A DNA stretch of 64,000 bases from Metellina segmentata (taxonomy: Eukaryota > Arthropoda > Arachnida > Araneae > Tetragnathidae), in the NCBI GenBank assembly GCA_947359465.1, contig OX375876.1:120337444-120401443 (forward strand). The letters run 5' to 3'. The notes beneath the pieces are model-generated. The model saw only the letters and a program-made list of their open reading frames with translations, had not been told where the DNA came from and searched no databases. Made by a program: the position numbers and the translations under genes. Below are positions 1 through 11,325 of the stretch, in pieces (the first letter of the stretch is position 1; each line of letters begins with the position of its first letter).

Positions 1-355
1 TGAATAGAAATAGCTTTCATGTATAAGGGACTATATGTGTTTTGCTTGAATAGTGTGAAATCAGAATAGTATAGCATTCTTATGTGTAGGCTGTGAAAGG
101 ATAATCCCTCTGAAGTACTTGTTTTTTTATAGCTAGACAAAGGTAAAATAAATAGAAATGGAAGCTCATTAGGGTATTTTAGTCTTTCTTTCGTATACTG
201 GTATTTGGCGCGTTATGTGATTATTTTCAGTTAATTACATACTGATATTTCGTAAAATAAACACCTGATCAATTGAGTAGCAAGCTAACATTAAAAGAAC
301 ATATATTCCACCTAATATACAAACGATAATTTAACACCACATCGAAAATTTACTA

Positions 356-514
356 AATATTCTAATTATTCTAAAAATATTCTAATTATTCTAAAAATAT
401 TCTAATTATTCTAAAAATATTCTAATTATTCTAAAAATATTCTAATTATTCTAAAAATATTCTAATTATTCTAAAAGTATTCTAATTATTCTAAAAATAT
501 TCTAATTATTCTAA
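356..514. repeat. 20-bp minisatellite, about 8 copies
   Basis: The unit tctaattattctaaaaatat is repeated head to tail about 7.7 times with only one or two substitutions. Near-identity of the copies suggests recent expansion or homogenisation. The short open frame crossing it is a by-product of the repeat. Confidence 0.97.
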
Positions 515-622
515 ATATTAAACATTCTAAAATATGGTCTGGAATTAGGAGCAGCTTTCTCATATTTGGTGGTTGTTTGTATTTCTTTAGAAATATTTGC
601 GAAAACTGAGTAAGACAAAATA

Positions 623-790
623 CACTCTATAACAAAAAAAAATCGACGCACCAAGAAGGAATCATCCGATTGCTTTAAAATATCGTATGCAAAAATGTTT
701 TTACCAAATATGCAAATGATTAAAATTTGGTGTCCAATGAATGAATAGTGCGATCTCCAGCGCATCGGAACTGCGCATCCAGCAGATGTA
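623..790 (+). mobile_element. 5' end of a Tc1-like element (family A), interrupted
   Basis: A TA at 621-622 precedes an end sequence containing aatcgacgcaccaag. The same terminal motif occurs at both ends of the element at 41514-42287, so this is the left inverted repeat and 5' leader of a Tc1-like element. It is cut at 790 by the nested element 791-2009 and resumes at 2010. Confidence 0.75.
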
Positions 791-2009
791 CACTGCTGGC
801 CACCCAAATTGCAACACCAAGAAAGACAAGAGATATCACAACAAAATTTATTTTGTAGATAACATGTTGACCAAGTATCAAATGATCAAATTTATAGACT
901 AAAAATATATAGAGGGAAGTGTGGTTCCTGCCAAAAACCATGGACCACATGTTTTCTATCGCCGAAAGATCCGGAGAGCGAGCTGGCCAGGGAACAATTC
1001 AATCTGGCGATTGACGAAACACCCTTGGACAATGTATGCCACGTGTGGCCGCGCATTATCCTGTTGAAATATGGCTGTGGGCAAGCCTTGAAGGTAAGGA
1101 AGGGCAACTGGCTCCAACACCTCGGAGATGTAGCGCTCGCTGTTTAAAGTACCGGCAATGCGTAGAAGAGGAGTGCGAGAGTGATATTCAATACCTCCCT
1201 ATACCATAATACCCGGTGCAGGACGAGTGTGGCGGTGCATAACACAGCGGTTCAACATCCTCTCTCCACGGTGTCTCCAGACACGAATCCGACCGTCGTG
1301 GTGTTGCAGACAGAAGCGTGACTCGTCAGTAAAGTTCCTTTCTGCCGTCTGCCTTTTATCGCGCCATTGGCGGCGGAGACGTCATTGGCGGTAGACGAAG
1401 CAATGGACGTCTTGCAGACAGAGCACTCTGCTGTAAACGGCGTCGAATGGTACGCGCAGACACTGGATGATGTGTTACAGACTGAATGTGATGTGCTATG
1501 GTTCGTGATGTGGCTGAGCGATCCGTCACTGCCATGCGCACAATATGCCTGTCATCACGTGAAGTGGTGCACTGAGGTGGATGCGATCGAACACGTGGGT
1601 CCATCGTACCCTCCTGCATCCAACGATTACATATCCGCATTACAGTTGTTTGGTTTCGTCCAACACGACTACCGATTTCCCTGAAAGATAATCCACAATC
1701 TCGGTAGGCCACTATACTTCCTCTGTCGAACTCGCATAATTGATCAAAAGATGATCGTTGTTTTCTACGAGGCATAATGGATCGTTTTTATGAAAAAAAA
1801 CCACAAGAAAAACACAATTGCCGTACTTGAAATCGTCGAAATCTCCAAGCCTTAAATAGCGCTTTGAAGTGGCGCCACAGGCGCGCGTGATGTGCATCTG
1901 CGCTGAAATTCTAATTATTCGCATATATCACCTCCGCTAATGCATGTTGTAAATTTCATATTATTTGCATGCTTCCTTCAGGGTGTTGCATTTACGGAGG
2001 CCAGCAGTG
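791..2009 (-). mobile_element. Tc1-like DNA transposon (family B), nested, complete ends
   Basis: Both ends are visible. The left end starts CACTGCTGGCC and reaches GCAACACC at 818; the right end, read on the minus strand, matches it at 24 of 28 positions. Each side is flanked by TA (789-790 and 2010-2011), the target duplication expected for Tc1/mariner. The length of 1219 bp is close to the usual 1.2-1.4 kb. It carries one broken transposase on the minus strand. The host sequence on both sides belongs to another Tc1-like element (623-790 and 2010-2562), so this is an insertion into an older transposon. Confidence 0.9.
890..1775 (-). pseudogene. Tc1-like transposase, frameshifted and truncated
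   Basis: The gene starts at the ATG at 1775 with MPRRKQR. It has an N-terminal helix-turn-helix region with LSFREIGSRVGRNQTTV and ARTIRRRLQQ, which would bind the inverted repeats. After a frameshift near 1350 the DDE catalytic part follows: TDESRF (first Asp), FQQDNARPH near 1040 (second Asp) and SPDLSAIEN near 965 (Glu), with DD34E-type spacing. Damage seen: a frameshift near 1350, a stop where the family has the Trp of MVWGG (near 1210), a one-base loss just before PWPARSPDL (near 995), and loss of about 60 C-terminal residues after WSMVFGR. It cannot make active transposase. Domain assignment is secure; the exact family is inferred. Confidence 0.92.
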
Positions 2010-2562
2010 TATATAAAGAGTTGTTCTTGAACTGTTTTTAAAAATTTCTACTTCATTGCTATTTAGGATGCCTTTCAACAACTGAAAAAATGCCTCGGGA
2101 TTCTTGCTTATTACGAGCAACTTTCAGAGATTAAAAGAGGTCGTATCATTGGATTGAAAGAGGCAGGCTGAGCAAATCGGAGAATCGCGCGTCATGCGAG
2201 TCGAAGCGATGCGGCGATTAGAAGATGCTGGCAAGAGTGGCTGGACAATGGCAGATTTCAGCCTCATGATGGTAGCGGTCGACGTAGGGCCACAACAGAT
2301 CGCGAGGACAGAGTGATTTTCAGATCAGCTGTTACAGCGCCTGATTCATCGCTATCAACCATCAGTCGTGAGACCCACACACGAGTGTCCACCATGACCA
2401 TTCACAGACGGCTGAGAGAGCAAAATCTACGCTCGTACCGATCGTTACGCCACCTGCCACTCACGCCTGCACACTGTCGAGCCAGATTACAGTGGTGCTT
2501 GTCTCGATCAGGCTGGAATGATGCTGACTGGGGACATAGTCTGTAGCGACGAATTTCTGACT
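2010..2562 (+). mobile_element. continuation of Tc1-like element family A, 3' truncated
   Basis: This continues the element begun at 623 after the nested insertion. It contains the leader and the first half of a plus-strand transposase, then stops abruptly just after the first catalytic Asp. No matching right inverted repeat is visible downstream, so the 3' half is deleted. Confidence 0.75.
2090..2562 (+). pseudogene. Tc1-like transposase N-terminal half, broken
   Basis: It begins with ATG at 2090 (MPRDSCL). Read with frame corrections it gives KRGRIIGLKEAG, then TTDREDRVIFRSAV, TIHRRLREQNLRSY and LPLTPAHCRARLQWC, the DNA-binding and linker portion of a Tc1-like transposase. Near 2540 another frame gives IVCSDE, the site of the first catalytic Asp, and homology then ends. 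Damage includes stops and frameshifts between 2100 and 2200 and a one-base shift near 2540. The C-terminal half of what looks like the same family lies at 41669-42235. Confidence 0.88.
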
Positions 2563-2569
2563 TATCAGG

Positions 2570-2925
2570 TTGTATTACTTCTTGCTTTTTTTTTGTTTTA
2601 AAAATATTTTTCTTTTCAAAAAGCCTACTGTATTTAGTGTAGTTGATAAGTTTCAGGGTATTCTTACCAACATTCGCAGCTTAATTTTTCTGCTGGTTCA
2701 AACGTGTTTAAACTTACAACTTTTTGCGAAAGTTTTAAAATATATACTTCTCAAAACGTTCTCAAATGTGTTTTCAAGCTTTAATTTTCTGTTGTAAAAA
2801 GAAAAATAGTTTTAAAGAAAAAGTGTTTTGAAATAATTCTTTCCTGGGCGACTTGCCAAAAAAGTTTGCCAAAAAAATCGCCAAGGACGTTGCCACAGCT
2901 CATAATCGTAGAGTGTAGCTGTACC
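2570..2925 (+). repeat. Partial copy of the 748-bp inverted-end element
   Basis: The right part (about 2745-2925) matches, in reverse orientation, the left end and adjacent interior of the element at 7173-7920, including aaatcgccaaggacgttg and the terminus agctgtacc. The opposite inverted end is not recognisable, so this copy is truncated. Confidence 0.7.
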
Positions 2926-3355
2926 GTTTTTTGTTACTGAAATAATATTCTTAAAGCAAGTTATGATGAGAGATGTCACGTATAGAATATGCACTACGAT
3001 CTCCCTTCCGCCCTTACCGAAAAATCCTAACACAATAAAGAGCCGTCAAAGTTTATGTTTATGCATAACGAAAAACGATCTAAAAACGTTAAAAAGCATT
3101 TGCTCTAAGGTATATTTTTACTTCTTTTTGCACTTAAAACCTCTTAAATCTACAAAAACAGATTACCATCACAATAGAAAAGACTTCATAGCTCATTTCA
3201 AGACATTTTTTTTTTCATTTGCATATACGTCCAAAGACCTACATACTATGGTCGGCCACCTTTAAGCATTGCTTGACTTCGTTTGTACGTTAAGATGTAA
3301 CTAATAATTCTATGTAATAAGAAGAGACTAACAATAAATTTTGTGAGGTAAATGT
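2926..3355. other. No gene recognised
   Basis: AT-rich sequence without a convincing coding region. A 100-codon open stretch (2963-3265) is low-complexity and matches nothing I know. Confidence 0.5.
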
Positions 3356-3620
3356 ATGTAGGTAGGTCAATTAGCGTCGCACTAGAGCAAAACAACAGGC
3401 TACTGGTGACGTTCCACGATCATACCCATAGGGAAGGATTCGATGAAAACACCACATAATTTTGATACACGATCAGATGACGAGGTCACATCTTAGCTAG
3501 CACTCCACTCTCTAAACTTCCACACCACGATAACGTGAGGACATTTGAGGCCCCGAGAGATTTAACGTGCACCAGGCCCCTTTTTGCTCTACGGTCTTTG
3601 GTTGGATTCGAAATCGCAAC
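3356..3620 (-). mobile_element. SINE-A copy, head truncated
   Basis: Member of a tRNA-derived SINE family found eight times in this window. Landmarks in plus-strand order are gcgtcgcactagagcaa (SINE 3' end), atcagatgacgagg, cacgataacgtgaggac, gagatttaacgtgca and ggattcgaaatcgc (B-box side). The A-box part of the tRNA-like head is missing. Confidence 0.75.
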
Positions 3621-5040
3621 ACTCCTTTTGTTCATCTTCAACTTGTTATTAATTCAACTTCAGTTAATATTCAACTTGTTGCAACACTCCTTTTGTTAAA
3701 CTTCAACACTCTTCTATCCAGCCTACTGCGGCCATTTTCCATGCATGGAAACAATCGTTTGTTGGAAAATTTGTTAGACATGTATTGAAAGAACTACAGA
3801 TATAAAATTATACTAAGACCATCAATCAAATATATTTTACACCCCGTCTATAATTCTCTAAATTTCAAAAGTCAATTTCGTGGCCATGGTTTTACATTAG
3901 GGTATAAAAATAATTATGTGACTAGAATAGCACAAACATTAATTTTGAGAGACAAAGGCACGAAATTGTAATAAATAAAACCGATATAATACATAAAAAC
4001 CCACCTCAAAAATTTTTGATTTCAAAAACTTTTGAACGTAGTTCTCTTGTGGAGAGTGAAAATATAAATTTCAGGACACAAAACACTGATCATAATTCTG
4101 AACACGATAATGGCGAATTACACGAAGAGTAATAGTATTTATTTTGTGTACTAAATGTAAAAGTAAGCATACGGACTGAATATAAAGCTTGCGATTTGCG
4201 AAGCTGCAATTTTCATCCATACAACGTACTCCCCTCCCCTTGCAAGGCATGTTGGAACTAATATTTGCACAGATTTAATATCCTCTTCCCAAATTAAAAA
4301 GAAAATGAAATTAAATTTAGAATTATAAAAAGCTCGCTGTCATGATTAAAAATTGCACATTTTTCTTTGGAATAATTCCGTTTTGCTTTCCATCTAGTCG
4401 CAGTCTTCATTCACCAGGAATAGGGTACTTAGCTTTGTGATGCTTTGAGAAAGATTAAAGGTATATGCAAATATTTATGTAACGATTAAGTTTGTAAATG
4501 AGATTTTGGGACACATACGAAGACTTCGTTAACTTTCGAGTCAGGAATTCTTAAGTATAAGAATAAGGAAGTTGCGTAACGACGCTCGAGCTTCAGAGTC
4601 TCGCGTGGAAAGATTGCTTACAGTTAAATCATCAGCTTAAATTAAAATTTTGTTTTTGTAAGATTTACGGAAATTGCATAATTTTGTTTAAGGGAAGTAT
4701 TACTCTACTCCTTCAGTTTGTTTTCCATTACGTTCAAAACTTACTCAACAATAGAGCTAGAAATAGAACTTTTAATTAAGCGAAAAATGCGCTTAGTTGT
4801 CCGTTTCAGTAAATATTAGGTCAAAGGCCCACGTAAAAAGCCTTAGTAAAAAGCTTAATTGGGTTATGGTTAAAGGAGTAATTACGAAGCTTATTAACCG
4901 AGCCCGTATTGAATAAGAGATTTTCATTCAGAAACCTCGTCTGCTATTAGATTTCATTTTTTGGATGCGATTATACATGAGAAAAAAAATAATGGCAATA
5001 ATTTAATTTTTTTAATTAGAGTAATAATTATTTAAAAATT
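3621..5040. other. No gene recognised
   Basis: AT-rich intergenic DNA. I see no long open frame, inverted ends or clear repeat. Confidence 0.5.
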
Positions 5041-5415
5041 AGTATATACCAGGCAGACCTGTATATATAGAATCTGCTCTAAAATTTATTTACTGTTTAT
5101 ATATTATTGATGATACTGACGTTATTATAATTTATATAAACATAGTGTGAATTTGTTATCTCCAAATTAAACAAAATTATTTAAACTAGAAGTGGTACTG
5201 CGAAATTTGATCTAGTCGCAGCGATGCCATCGAGTTATGGATGTTTTTACTGTTAATATATTATGATGATAGTGACGTTATTATAATTAATATAAACGTA
5301 GTGTGAATTTGATATCTTCATATGAAACAAAATTATTTAAAACTCGAAGTGGTACTGCGAGATTCGATAGAGATTTGATCTAGTCACATCGATGCCATCG
5401 AGTTTAGGATTGTGA
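5041..5415. repeat. Two-copy tandem repeat, ~155-165 bp unit
   Basis: Shared blocks include gacgttattataatt (5118, 5273), tagtgtgaatttg, gaagtggtactgcga and gatgccatcgag (5223, 5390). The copies are diverged by substitutions and small indels. Confidence 0.85.
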
Positions 5416-5510
5416 CGAGATGAATATCACGTAAGTTTTCTTCTAATGACTAGATATATCGTCCATCAAAACCTAGTCAGTTTGGCGTATGACGAGATAC
5501 CGCTTAGTTA
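5416..5510. repeat. Dispersed palindromic repeat (GACGAGAT family)
   Basis: It contains gtgacgagatgaatatcac, agatatatcgtccatc and tatgacgagatacc, with inverted gacgagat / atctcgtc-type half sites. The same block recurs at about nine places in the window. Confidence 0.6.
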
Positions 5511-5879
5511 CAACCACCAGGAGGTTTAAGTGCCAAACAGATTTTCGTGTACTTTTACCGGTGTTAATTCTTATTTCCAATTGAATGCATGGTAAAATAT
5601 TAGGCGATTATCACAATTTGTTTATTACCATCAATTCAATTCATTCCTTTCATTGATTCAATAGCAGTTATGTATTTGTTGACGCTGAACCTATTTTGCT
5701 TTCGAACACATTTAATTTTTCACTCTGACTTAAATCTTTCAGATTGATTTTTCAATGTCTTCTGTTGTCAGACAAACATTTCCATTCAAGTGGTAAACTC
5801 TTCTGGGTATTGTTAACAATACTATGCCTCTCTATATGTCAAATAAAGCACATTTAATCTAAGAGGCAAAATTGATTGA
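5511..5879. other. No gene recognised
   Basis: Intergenic AT-rich sequence leading into the minisatellite; nothing identifiable. Confidence 0.45.
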
Positions 5880-6545
5880 TGAATTCATTAGCACTTGATT
5901 TCAAATTCCTCATATCAGTTTGTTACCATTCTCCGTTATGCAAATAATCGGTGACTGAATTGGCGTAGTTGATTTGTGGTAGCACTAGATTTCATTTTCC
6001 TCGTATTAGTTTACCATTCACTGGTATGCAAAGAATCGGTAAAAAAATTGGTGGAGTTGATTGGTGGTATCACTTGATTTCATTTTCCTCGTATCAGTTT
6101 GTTAACATTCACCGGGATGCAAAGAATGGGTGAATAAATTGGAGGAATTGATTGGTGGTAGTACTTGATTTCATTTTCCTCGTATCAGTTTGTTACCACT
6201 CACCGGTATACAAAGAATCGGTGAATGAATTCGTGGAATTGTTTGGTGGTATCACTTGATTTCATTTTCCTCGAATCAGTTTGTTACCGTTCGCCAGGAT
6301 GCAAAGAATCTGTGAATGAATTGATGGAATTGATTTGTGGTAGCACTTGATTTCAATTTCCTCGTATCTGTTTGTTACCATTCACCGGTATGCAAAGAAT
6401 CGGTGAATGAATTGGTGGTAACATTTGATTTCATTTTCATCGTATCAGTTTGTTACCATTCACCAAGATGCAAAGAATAGGTGGAATTGATTTTTGGTAG
6501 CATTTGATTTCATATTCCTCGTATCAGTTTATTGCTATATGCCAA
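5880..6545. repeat. Minisatellite, ~88-91 bp unit, about 8 copies
   Basis: Each unit contains cacttgatttcattttcctc, gtatcagtttgttacc, ttcaccggtatgcaaagaat and cggtgaatgaattgg. Copies start near 5894, 5981, 6068, 6159, 6250, 6343, 6422 and 6502. Units differ by several percent and two are shortened. Confidence 0.95.
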
Positions 6546-7109
6546 CATACAAATAGTGCTGGTTTTCGTGCCTCGTACGTTGTTGAAATTTACCTAAAGA
6601 TAACGTATTTGCTCACGAATGTTACCTGCCTTTACTGTGTCAGATGAAAGAAACGTGAAACTTGTATTCAAAGCACATATATGGATTAATAAAATGTATG
6701 AAATTAAAAATTGAGATGGAAATTTTCTACGAGCATTTAAAATGATTGAGGTACCTATACACAATAGAATAAAAAGCGTTCAGAATTGTTTAAGAATGGC
6801 CTTAACTTGAATTTAACAAATTTCTATTTATAATTATTTTTCCGTTATTTAATGCTGTTGACAAATTTAATTTCTGAACTTGATATTGAGAGCTTAACCT
6901 GAAAAATGTATCAAAATCATATTATATACGAATGTGTTAATTTAATTCTTGTAGAGGTAAATGTACGCTTCTTGGGAACCCTTGTGTTGCAAATAATGAA
7001 GTACATATTTTGTACAAATACAAATATTGAACATATTGTGAATACAATGAACATACATTTCTACAAGATTTACATGATTTTATCCTCCTGGCAGTTGTCC
7101 CGACGTAGC
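6546..7109. other. No gene recognised
   Basis: AT-rich intergenic sequence; short open frames near 6906-7142 lack any recognisable domain. Confidence 0.45.
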
Positions 7110-7172
7110 ACTTCGTCATTAGCAAAACATACCAGATCTTGATGGACGAAATGTATTGTTCTTTAAAAAAAT
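7110..7172. repeat. GACGAGAT palindromic repeat, left half
   Basis: It contains cttcgtcattagcaaaac, ccagatcttgatggacgaa and atgtattg, as in the copies at 12066 and 25890. The element 7173-7920 starts immediately after it; a related block continues at 7921-8075. Confidence 0.6.
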
Positions 7173-7920
7173 GGTACAGCTAAAGTCTACATTTATAGTG
7201 GTGGCGAAGGCCTCGGCGATTTTTTGGTGCACTTCTAAAGTCGCCAAGGAAAGAATTATTTCAAAACATTTTTCTTTTTACAATGTAAAAAGAAAGCTCA
7301 AAAACACATTTGAGAACGTTTTGAAAAAAAAAATTAACTTTCTCAAAAAGTAATAAACTTTAACTGAAATTTTTTTTACAAAAGAAAGTTATTTTTACAA
7401 CGGAAATGAAACACATTTGTGAACATTTTGAAAAGTATATTTTTTAAAACGTCCACAAAAAGTAATAAGAAACTGAAATTTTTGTTACAAAAGATAGAAT
7501 TAGTTTCAACGGAATGCAAGAAGTAATACAACTTGATACATCAGAACTGTACCGTGAAAAATATTTTAATAAAAGAAAATTCCACAACTGTGTCGAAAAA
7601 CCATAAAATGAACCAATGAAATCAGAGAAAAATTTTTTTAAAGGACCAATGCATTCATAGGATATTTTAAAAATAACATAACGAATGGAATCAAAGAAAA
7701 AAGTTCAAACGAACCAATGAAATCAACCGACTTTAACGGATTTTGAAAGAACTTTCTAGAATAATCAAAATGAAAATTTAAACTTTCCGTATGCCTAGGT
7801 TGGCATGAAAATCGCTAATTCAGATGGGTTGCTTTAACCTACCATAACTCGCTACTAGAAGTGCTCCAAAAAATCGCCAAGGACGTTGTCACCGCTATAA
7901 ACGTAGACTACAGCTGTACC
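7173..7920. mobile_element. 748-bp non-autonomous element with ~70-bp inverted ends
   Basis: The left end (7173-7242) and right end (7851-7920) are inverted copies: ggtacagct, gtctac, tttatag, ggcgattttttgg and gcacttcta appear in both in opposite orientation. The flanks share the direct repeat aaaaaat, a possible 7-bp target duplication, though it is low-complexity. The AT-rich interior has no transposase; short open frames are uninformative. A partial copy lies at 2570-2925. The structure fits a MITE-like DNA transposon; the superfamily is not determined. Confidence 0.8.
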
Positions 7921-8075
7921 AAAAAATGATCATATCTCGATGGCGTCATAAGATAAAAGGTGACCAATAGATGTTCGCTACATCATGCATAAATCGGCAG
8001 CATTCTTTATAACGAGTTTTCTTGTTATTAGCAAAATCAATCAGATCTAGATGAAAGAAATATCTCAACGAAATT
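7921..8075. repeat. GACGAGAT palindromic repeat, right half
   Basis: It contains atcatatctcgatggcgtca and, at 8032, ttagcaaaatcaatcagatc followed by tagatgaaagaaatatctc. Together with 7110-7172 it flanks the inverted-end element. Confidence 0.55.
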
Positions 8076-10015
8076 AACTGTGTGGTTAAGATGTATTACA
8101 AAATCTTAGGAGCTAACAGAATAAATAAATAAAGAACTGGAAAGATGCTGATAACGGGATCTGTTTTCCTAGCTGAACAAAAAATAAGTTTCAGACCTTT
8201 GCCAGAATCTTTGCAATTTGTGTAAAAGCATCAGAAAAGCAAGAATAAACATATAAGAAAGAAGAATAGCCAATGGCTCTGTATTTCCTCGTCTTTTGAA
8301 CGAGTATTTGAAGAACTTAATTTAAAAGTTGGTGGTGGAAACACTGTTGAGTGATAAAGTATTTGATCTTGAATTTTTCTGTTCCGTTTTATTTTGTTTT
8401 TACGTTAGTTGTGATGTTTAACAAAACAACATTAAAACTACATTTTGGCATTTTCTAATATCTGCTAGTTGTTTTTGATGCTTTTATATCATTCAAAACG
8501 TAACGTACAGCACTAACTATTAACATTAACAAACTCATGATGACACTAACTATAAACAAACATTTCTGACTTTTTTCGAATTTGTTTGATCTTCAGATAT
8601 TCACGATTTTTGTAGTTATCTCGAGTGACAAGCACGAATAGTAAGAATAACGATTAATGTAAAATATTTACAAACGCGCATTTATAAATGAACCGTTTAA
8701 ACTAATGAAATATTACTTATAATGCATTCTTCACATTTTTACGAATCCGAAACAAAGCAGAGAGATAGCTATAAATATTACTGCTCGTGCTACAATGCGT
8801 TGATGCATTCTTAGGAATAATCGATATAATTTTTTATTTTTGGAATAGTTTTCCCCATGTTTTTTGTTAGGAATTTATCCTAAAAAAAGAAGTGTTAAAC
8901 AGAAATGAAAAATCCTAGTTCAAAGTTAATAGCAGATGTTTGTTTGGATGAGAGGTATTCATTAATAAGAACTTGTGGTTGAATTAATTGTTTATAACAT
9001 AACGATTAAAAAGCAGAAATCTATAATTAAAAACTGTTTGCACGCTTAAAACACATGAGAGACAGTACAAATTTAATATCGTTCTATTATTCTTAAGTAA
9101 TTCAAATATTTTTAACGAAGAATTTCAATTTAAAAATAAATGAAATATAGCAAAAGGATAAAGAGCATTAAGGAAAAAGCAAAGCATTGCTGAGTTTGCT
9201 TTGAGCGATTTACAAACTTTAAATAAATAAAATTCATGAAGCATTGGTTTCTACTGAAGGTAACTTAGAAATACAACAAAGAAAAATTTACAAAACTGTA
9301 TTTAAGTAATGTAATGATTACAGTACGAAAATTTATTTGTTTCGTTGATTAGGGAATACTTTATCGTCGATGCTTTTTTGTAACATGTAATTTCCTCTTA
9401 AAGTATTTGTTTTCTAATAAAAATTACATATTTTAATATGTTTAATCATCATGAGTGCATGAATAATGTTTAAGTTGGCCATATATGAAATGTTGATCTT
9501 TTTTCTAAAAATTGCATAGTATATTTCATTGTAAGTTCATTACACTTAAAAAAAATAGATTTGGATGTTTTCTGAATGCGTTATGAATGAACGAACAAAT
9601 GTCATGAATATGCATAACTTTTTTTCTATGTTCATTAGAGTTGCTACAGTTTAATTAAATGTGCAGTATCTCTAAATAAATGTATAATAATTTTTATCTA
9701 CGCGATTTTTTGTCGTCATCCATAGTTTTTGTGTTTCGAGAAATTCATTTGACCTTACGACATACATGCATAAAACACAAGAAAATTTACTAAACTGCGA
9801 TTTACTAAGGTTAAATCTCAGTTCAGTAATTTTAGTAATTAGTAGTTTACTTAAAAACGTTATATGAATAACTCCATGATGCCGAAATTGGATTCAAACA
9901 TTTCTCTCTGCTCATGAGGTAGATACACAGCTTGGGATATTTCGTTACCATGGATATCCCCATGGTTCTAGCAGTGTTAGTCACAATACCTTATGACGTA
10001 AAGTCTCACATTTAG
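8076..10015. other. No gene recognised
   Basis: About 1.9 kb of AT-rich DNA with no long open frame. A short palindrome, ccatggatatccccatgg, lies at 9949; no function is evident. Confidence 0.5.
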
Positions 10016-10465
10016 TAATATAATGCTGTTTAATAAAAATTTATTTTCGAAAATATTTGCAGCAAGTGATAAAATGGAACTTTTGACTATACTATAAATG
10101 TTACCACCAGCGGAAACATCACAATGAATTAGTATAAATGGCAAAATATATCTTTAAGTAATAACGCTATTTTTGTAAACTTTTACTTTCACCCACATGA
10201 TCTGTAATGACTAAACGTCACTTTCAACATTTACCTTCAGAAGTGGAAACTTCAATTTCTTCGCTAAATGTTATTAAAAGCAAAATGTCTCACCTCATTC
10301 AAGTTAGTATAAGTGGTAAGATATCTCTTTTCAGAAACAATGCATTTGATGGGAAAATTTCACTCTCGACTGTATGAGCAAAAAGTGACCAAATATCACC
10401 TTCAATTATAAATGTTACAAGAGGCGAAATACCCATTCAAATTAGTATAAATGGTAAAATATATC
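10016..10465. repeat. Diverged tandem repeat, ~140-175 bp unit, about 3 copies
   Basis: Recurring blocks are ttagtataaatggcaaaa (near 10127, 10302, 10439), ataaatgttac and cgaaa tracts. The array is interrupted at 10466 by a foreign segment and related units reappear after 10969. Confidence 0.7.
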
Positions 10466-10968
10466 TTAACTAGCCACTGCGTGACCAACACGACGTTGCC
10501 CGTGACAGTTATTTTCTTGGGGCCAGGTGTGACCACTGCTCGCCAACCCCGGTGATTGCTACGTATTCCCATTTCGTTTGCTTCGCAAACGAACTCCACG
10601 GGAACACCGTGATGGCCTCGAAGTGGCTATTATCAACTAAGTGAAACAAATCAAACACGCTAGAATATGAAAACTTGGCATGGTTCCAAAGGAATCATAC
10701 GAAAAACGCGTGTGACGTCAGCGGTCTAAAATCGCAAAACCATCGCCTTTCGTCATGACGTCACATTCCGGAGAGAAGAAAGCAAGCTGGAAAAACTAAT
10801 AAATTTATTTTAAAATGTTCTAAATTAATTTAAAAGTTCGGTCGCTACCCAAATATCGCAAAACATTCGGACTACCTGTGTGCCAAATTTCATTATTGTA
10901 AGTGACATAGATTCGTCAGTACACCCCCCCCCCACACACACACACTTCCTTTTATAATAGTACTGATA
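10466..10968. mobile_element. Probable non-LTR or non-autonomous element splitting a tandem array
   Basis: This segment is richer in G+C and begins actagccactgcgtgacc. It ends with a run of C, a CA microsatellite (10922-10945) and ccttttataatagtactgat. That tail resembles 3' ends common to invertebrate LINE or Penelope-like insertions, as I recall them. The second tail at 11110-11155 (cacctcctttgataataat) looks like the same end. It interrupts the ~155-bp array, so it is a later insertion. No reverse transcriptase frame is present. The class assignment is inference. Confidence 0.5.
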
Positions 10969-11325
10969 TAATGTTATGGTTTGCAACATTTCACTCTAGA
11001 CTATACGAGCTGTAAGTGAGAAATTATCACTTCCAGCATGGAAGTTTAACTATACTGGTTCTTTATTGTCGCTTAAACGGTCGTAAACGATTTCTCAGTA
11101 CACTGCACAGAATCCACAGAGATAGACAAACACCTCCTTTGATAATAATAGATATATAATGCAATAGTTTGCAAAATATTTAACTTTAGACTGTATGAGC
11201 TGTAAGTAATAAAATATCACTTTTCCAGCATCGAAATTTAACTCTACTGGTGGTTTATTATCGCTTAAAAATCACTTTGTAGTGGTAAACCTCTGACGCA
11301 ATGACATGTTCCAAACAGACTCCAG
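10969..11325. repeat. Continuation of the interrupted ~155-bp array
   Basis: Two related units (near 10985-11060 and 11170-11260) share gagctgtaagt, atatcactt, ccagcat and tttaact.tactggt. Between them lies a short insertion ending cacctcctttgataataat, similar to the tail at 10945-10968. Confidence 0.65.

Noticed and set aside
1367..1684. 105-codon plus-strand frame
   Set aside because: Antisense shadow of the Tc1-like transposase on the minus strand.
5880..6545. CRISPR-like array
   Set aside because: Directly abutting tandem units without unique spacers in a eukaryotic context; this is a minisatellite.
9949..9966. Palindrome ccatggatatccccatgg as an operator or origin
   Set aside because: Isolated short imperfect palindrome with no supporting context.
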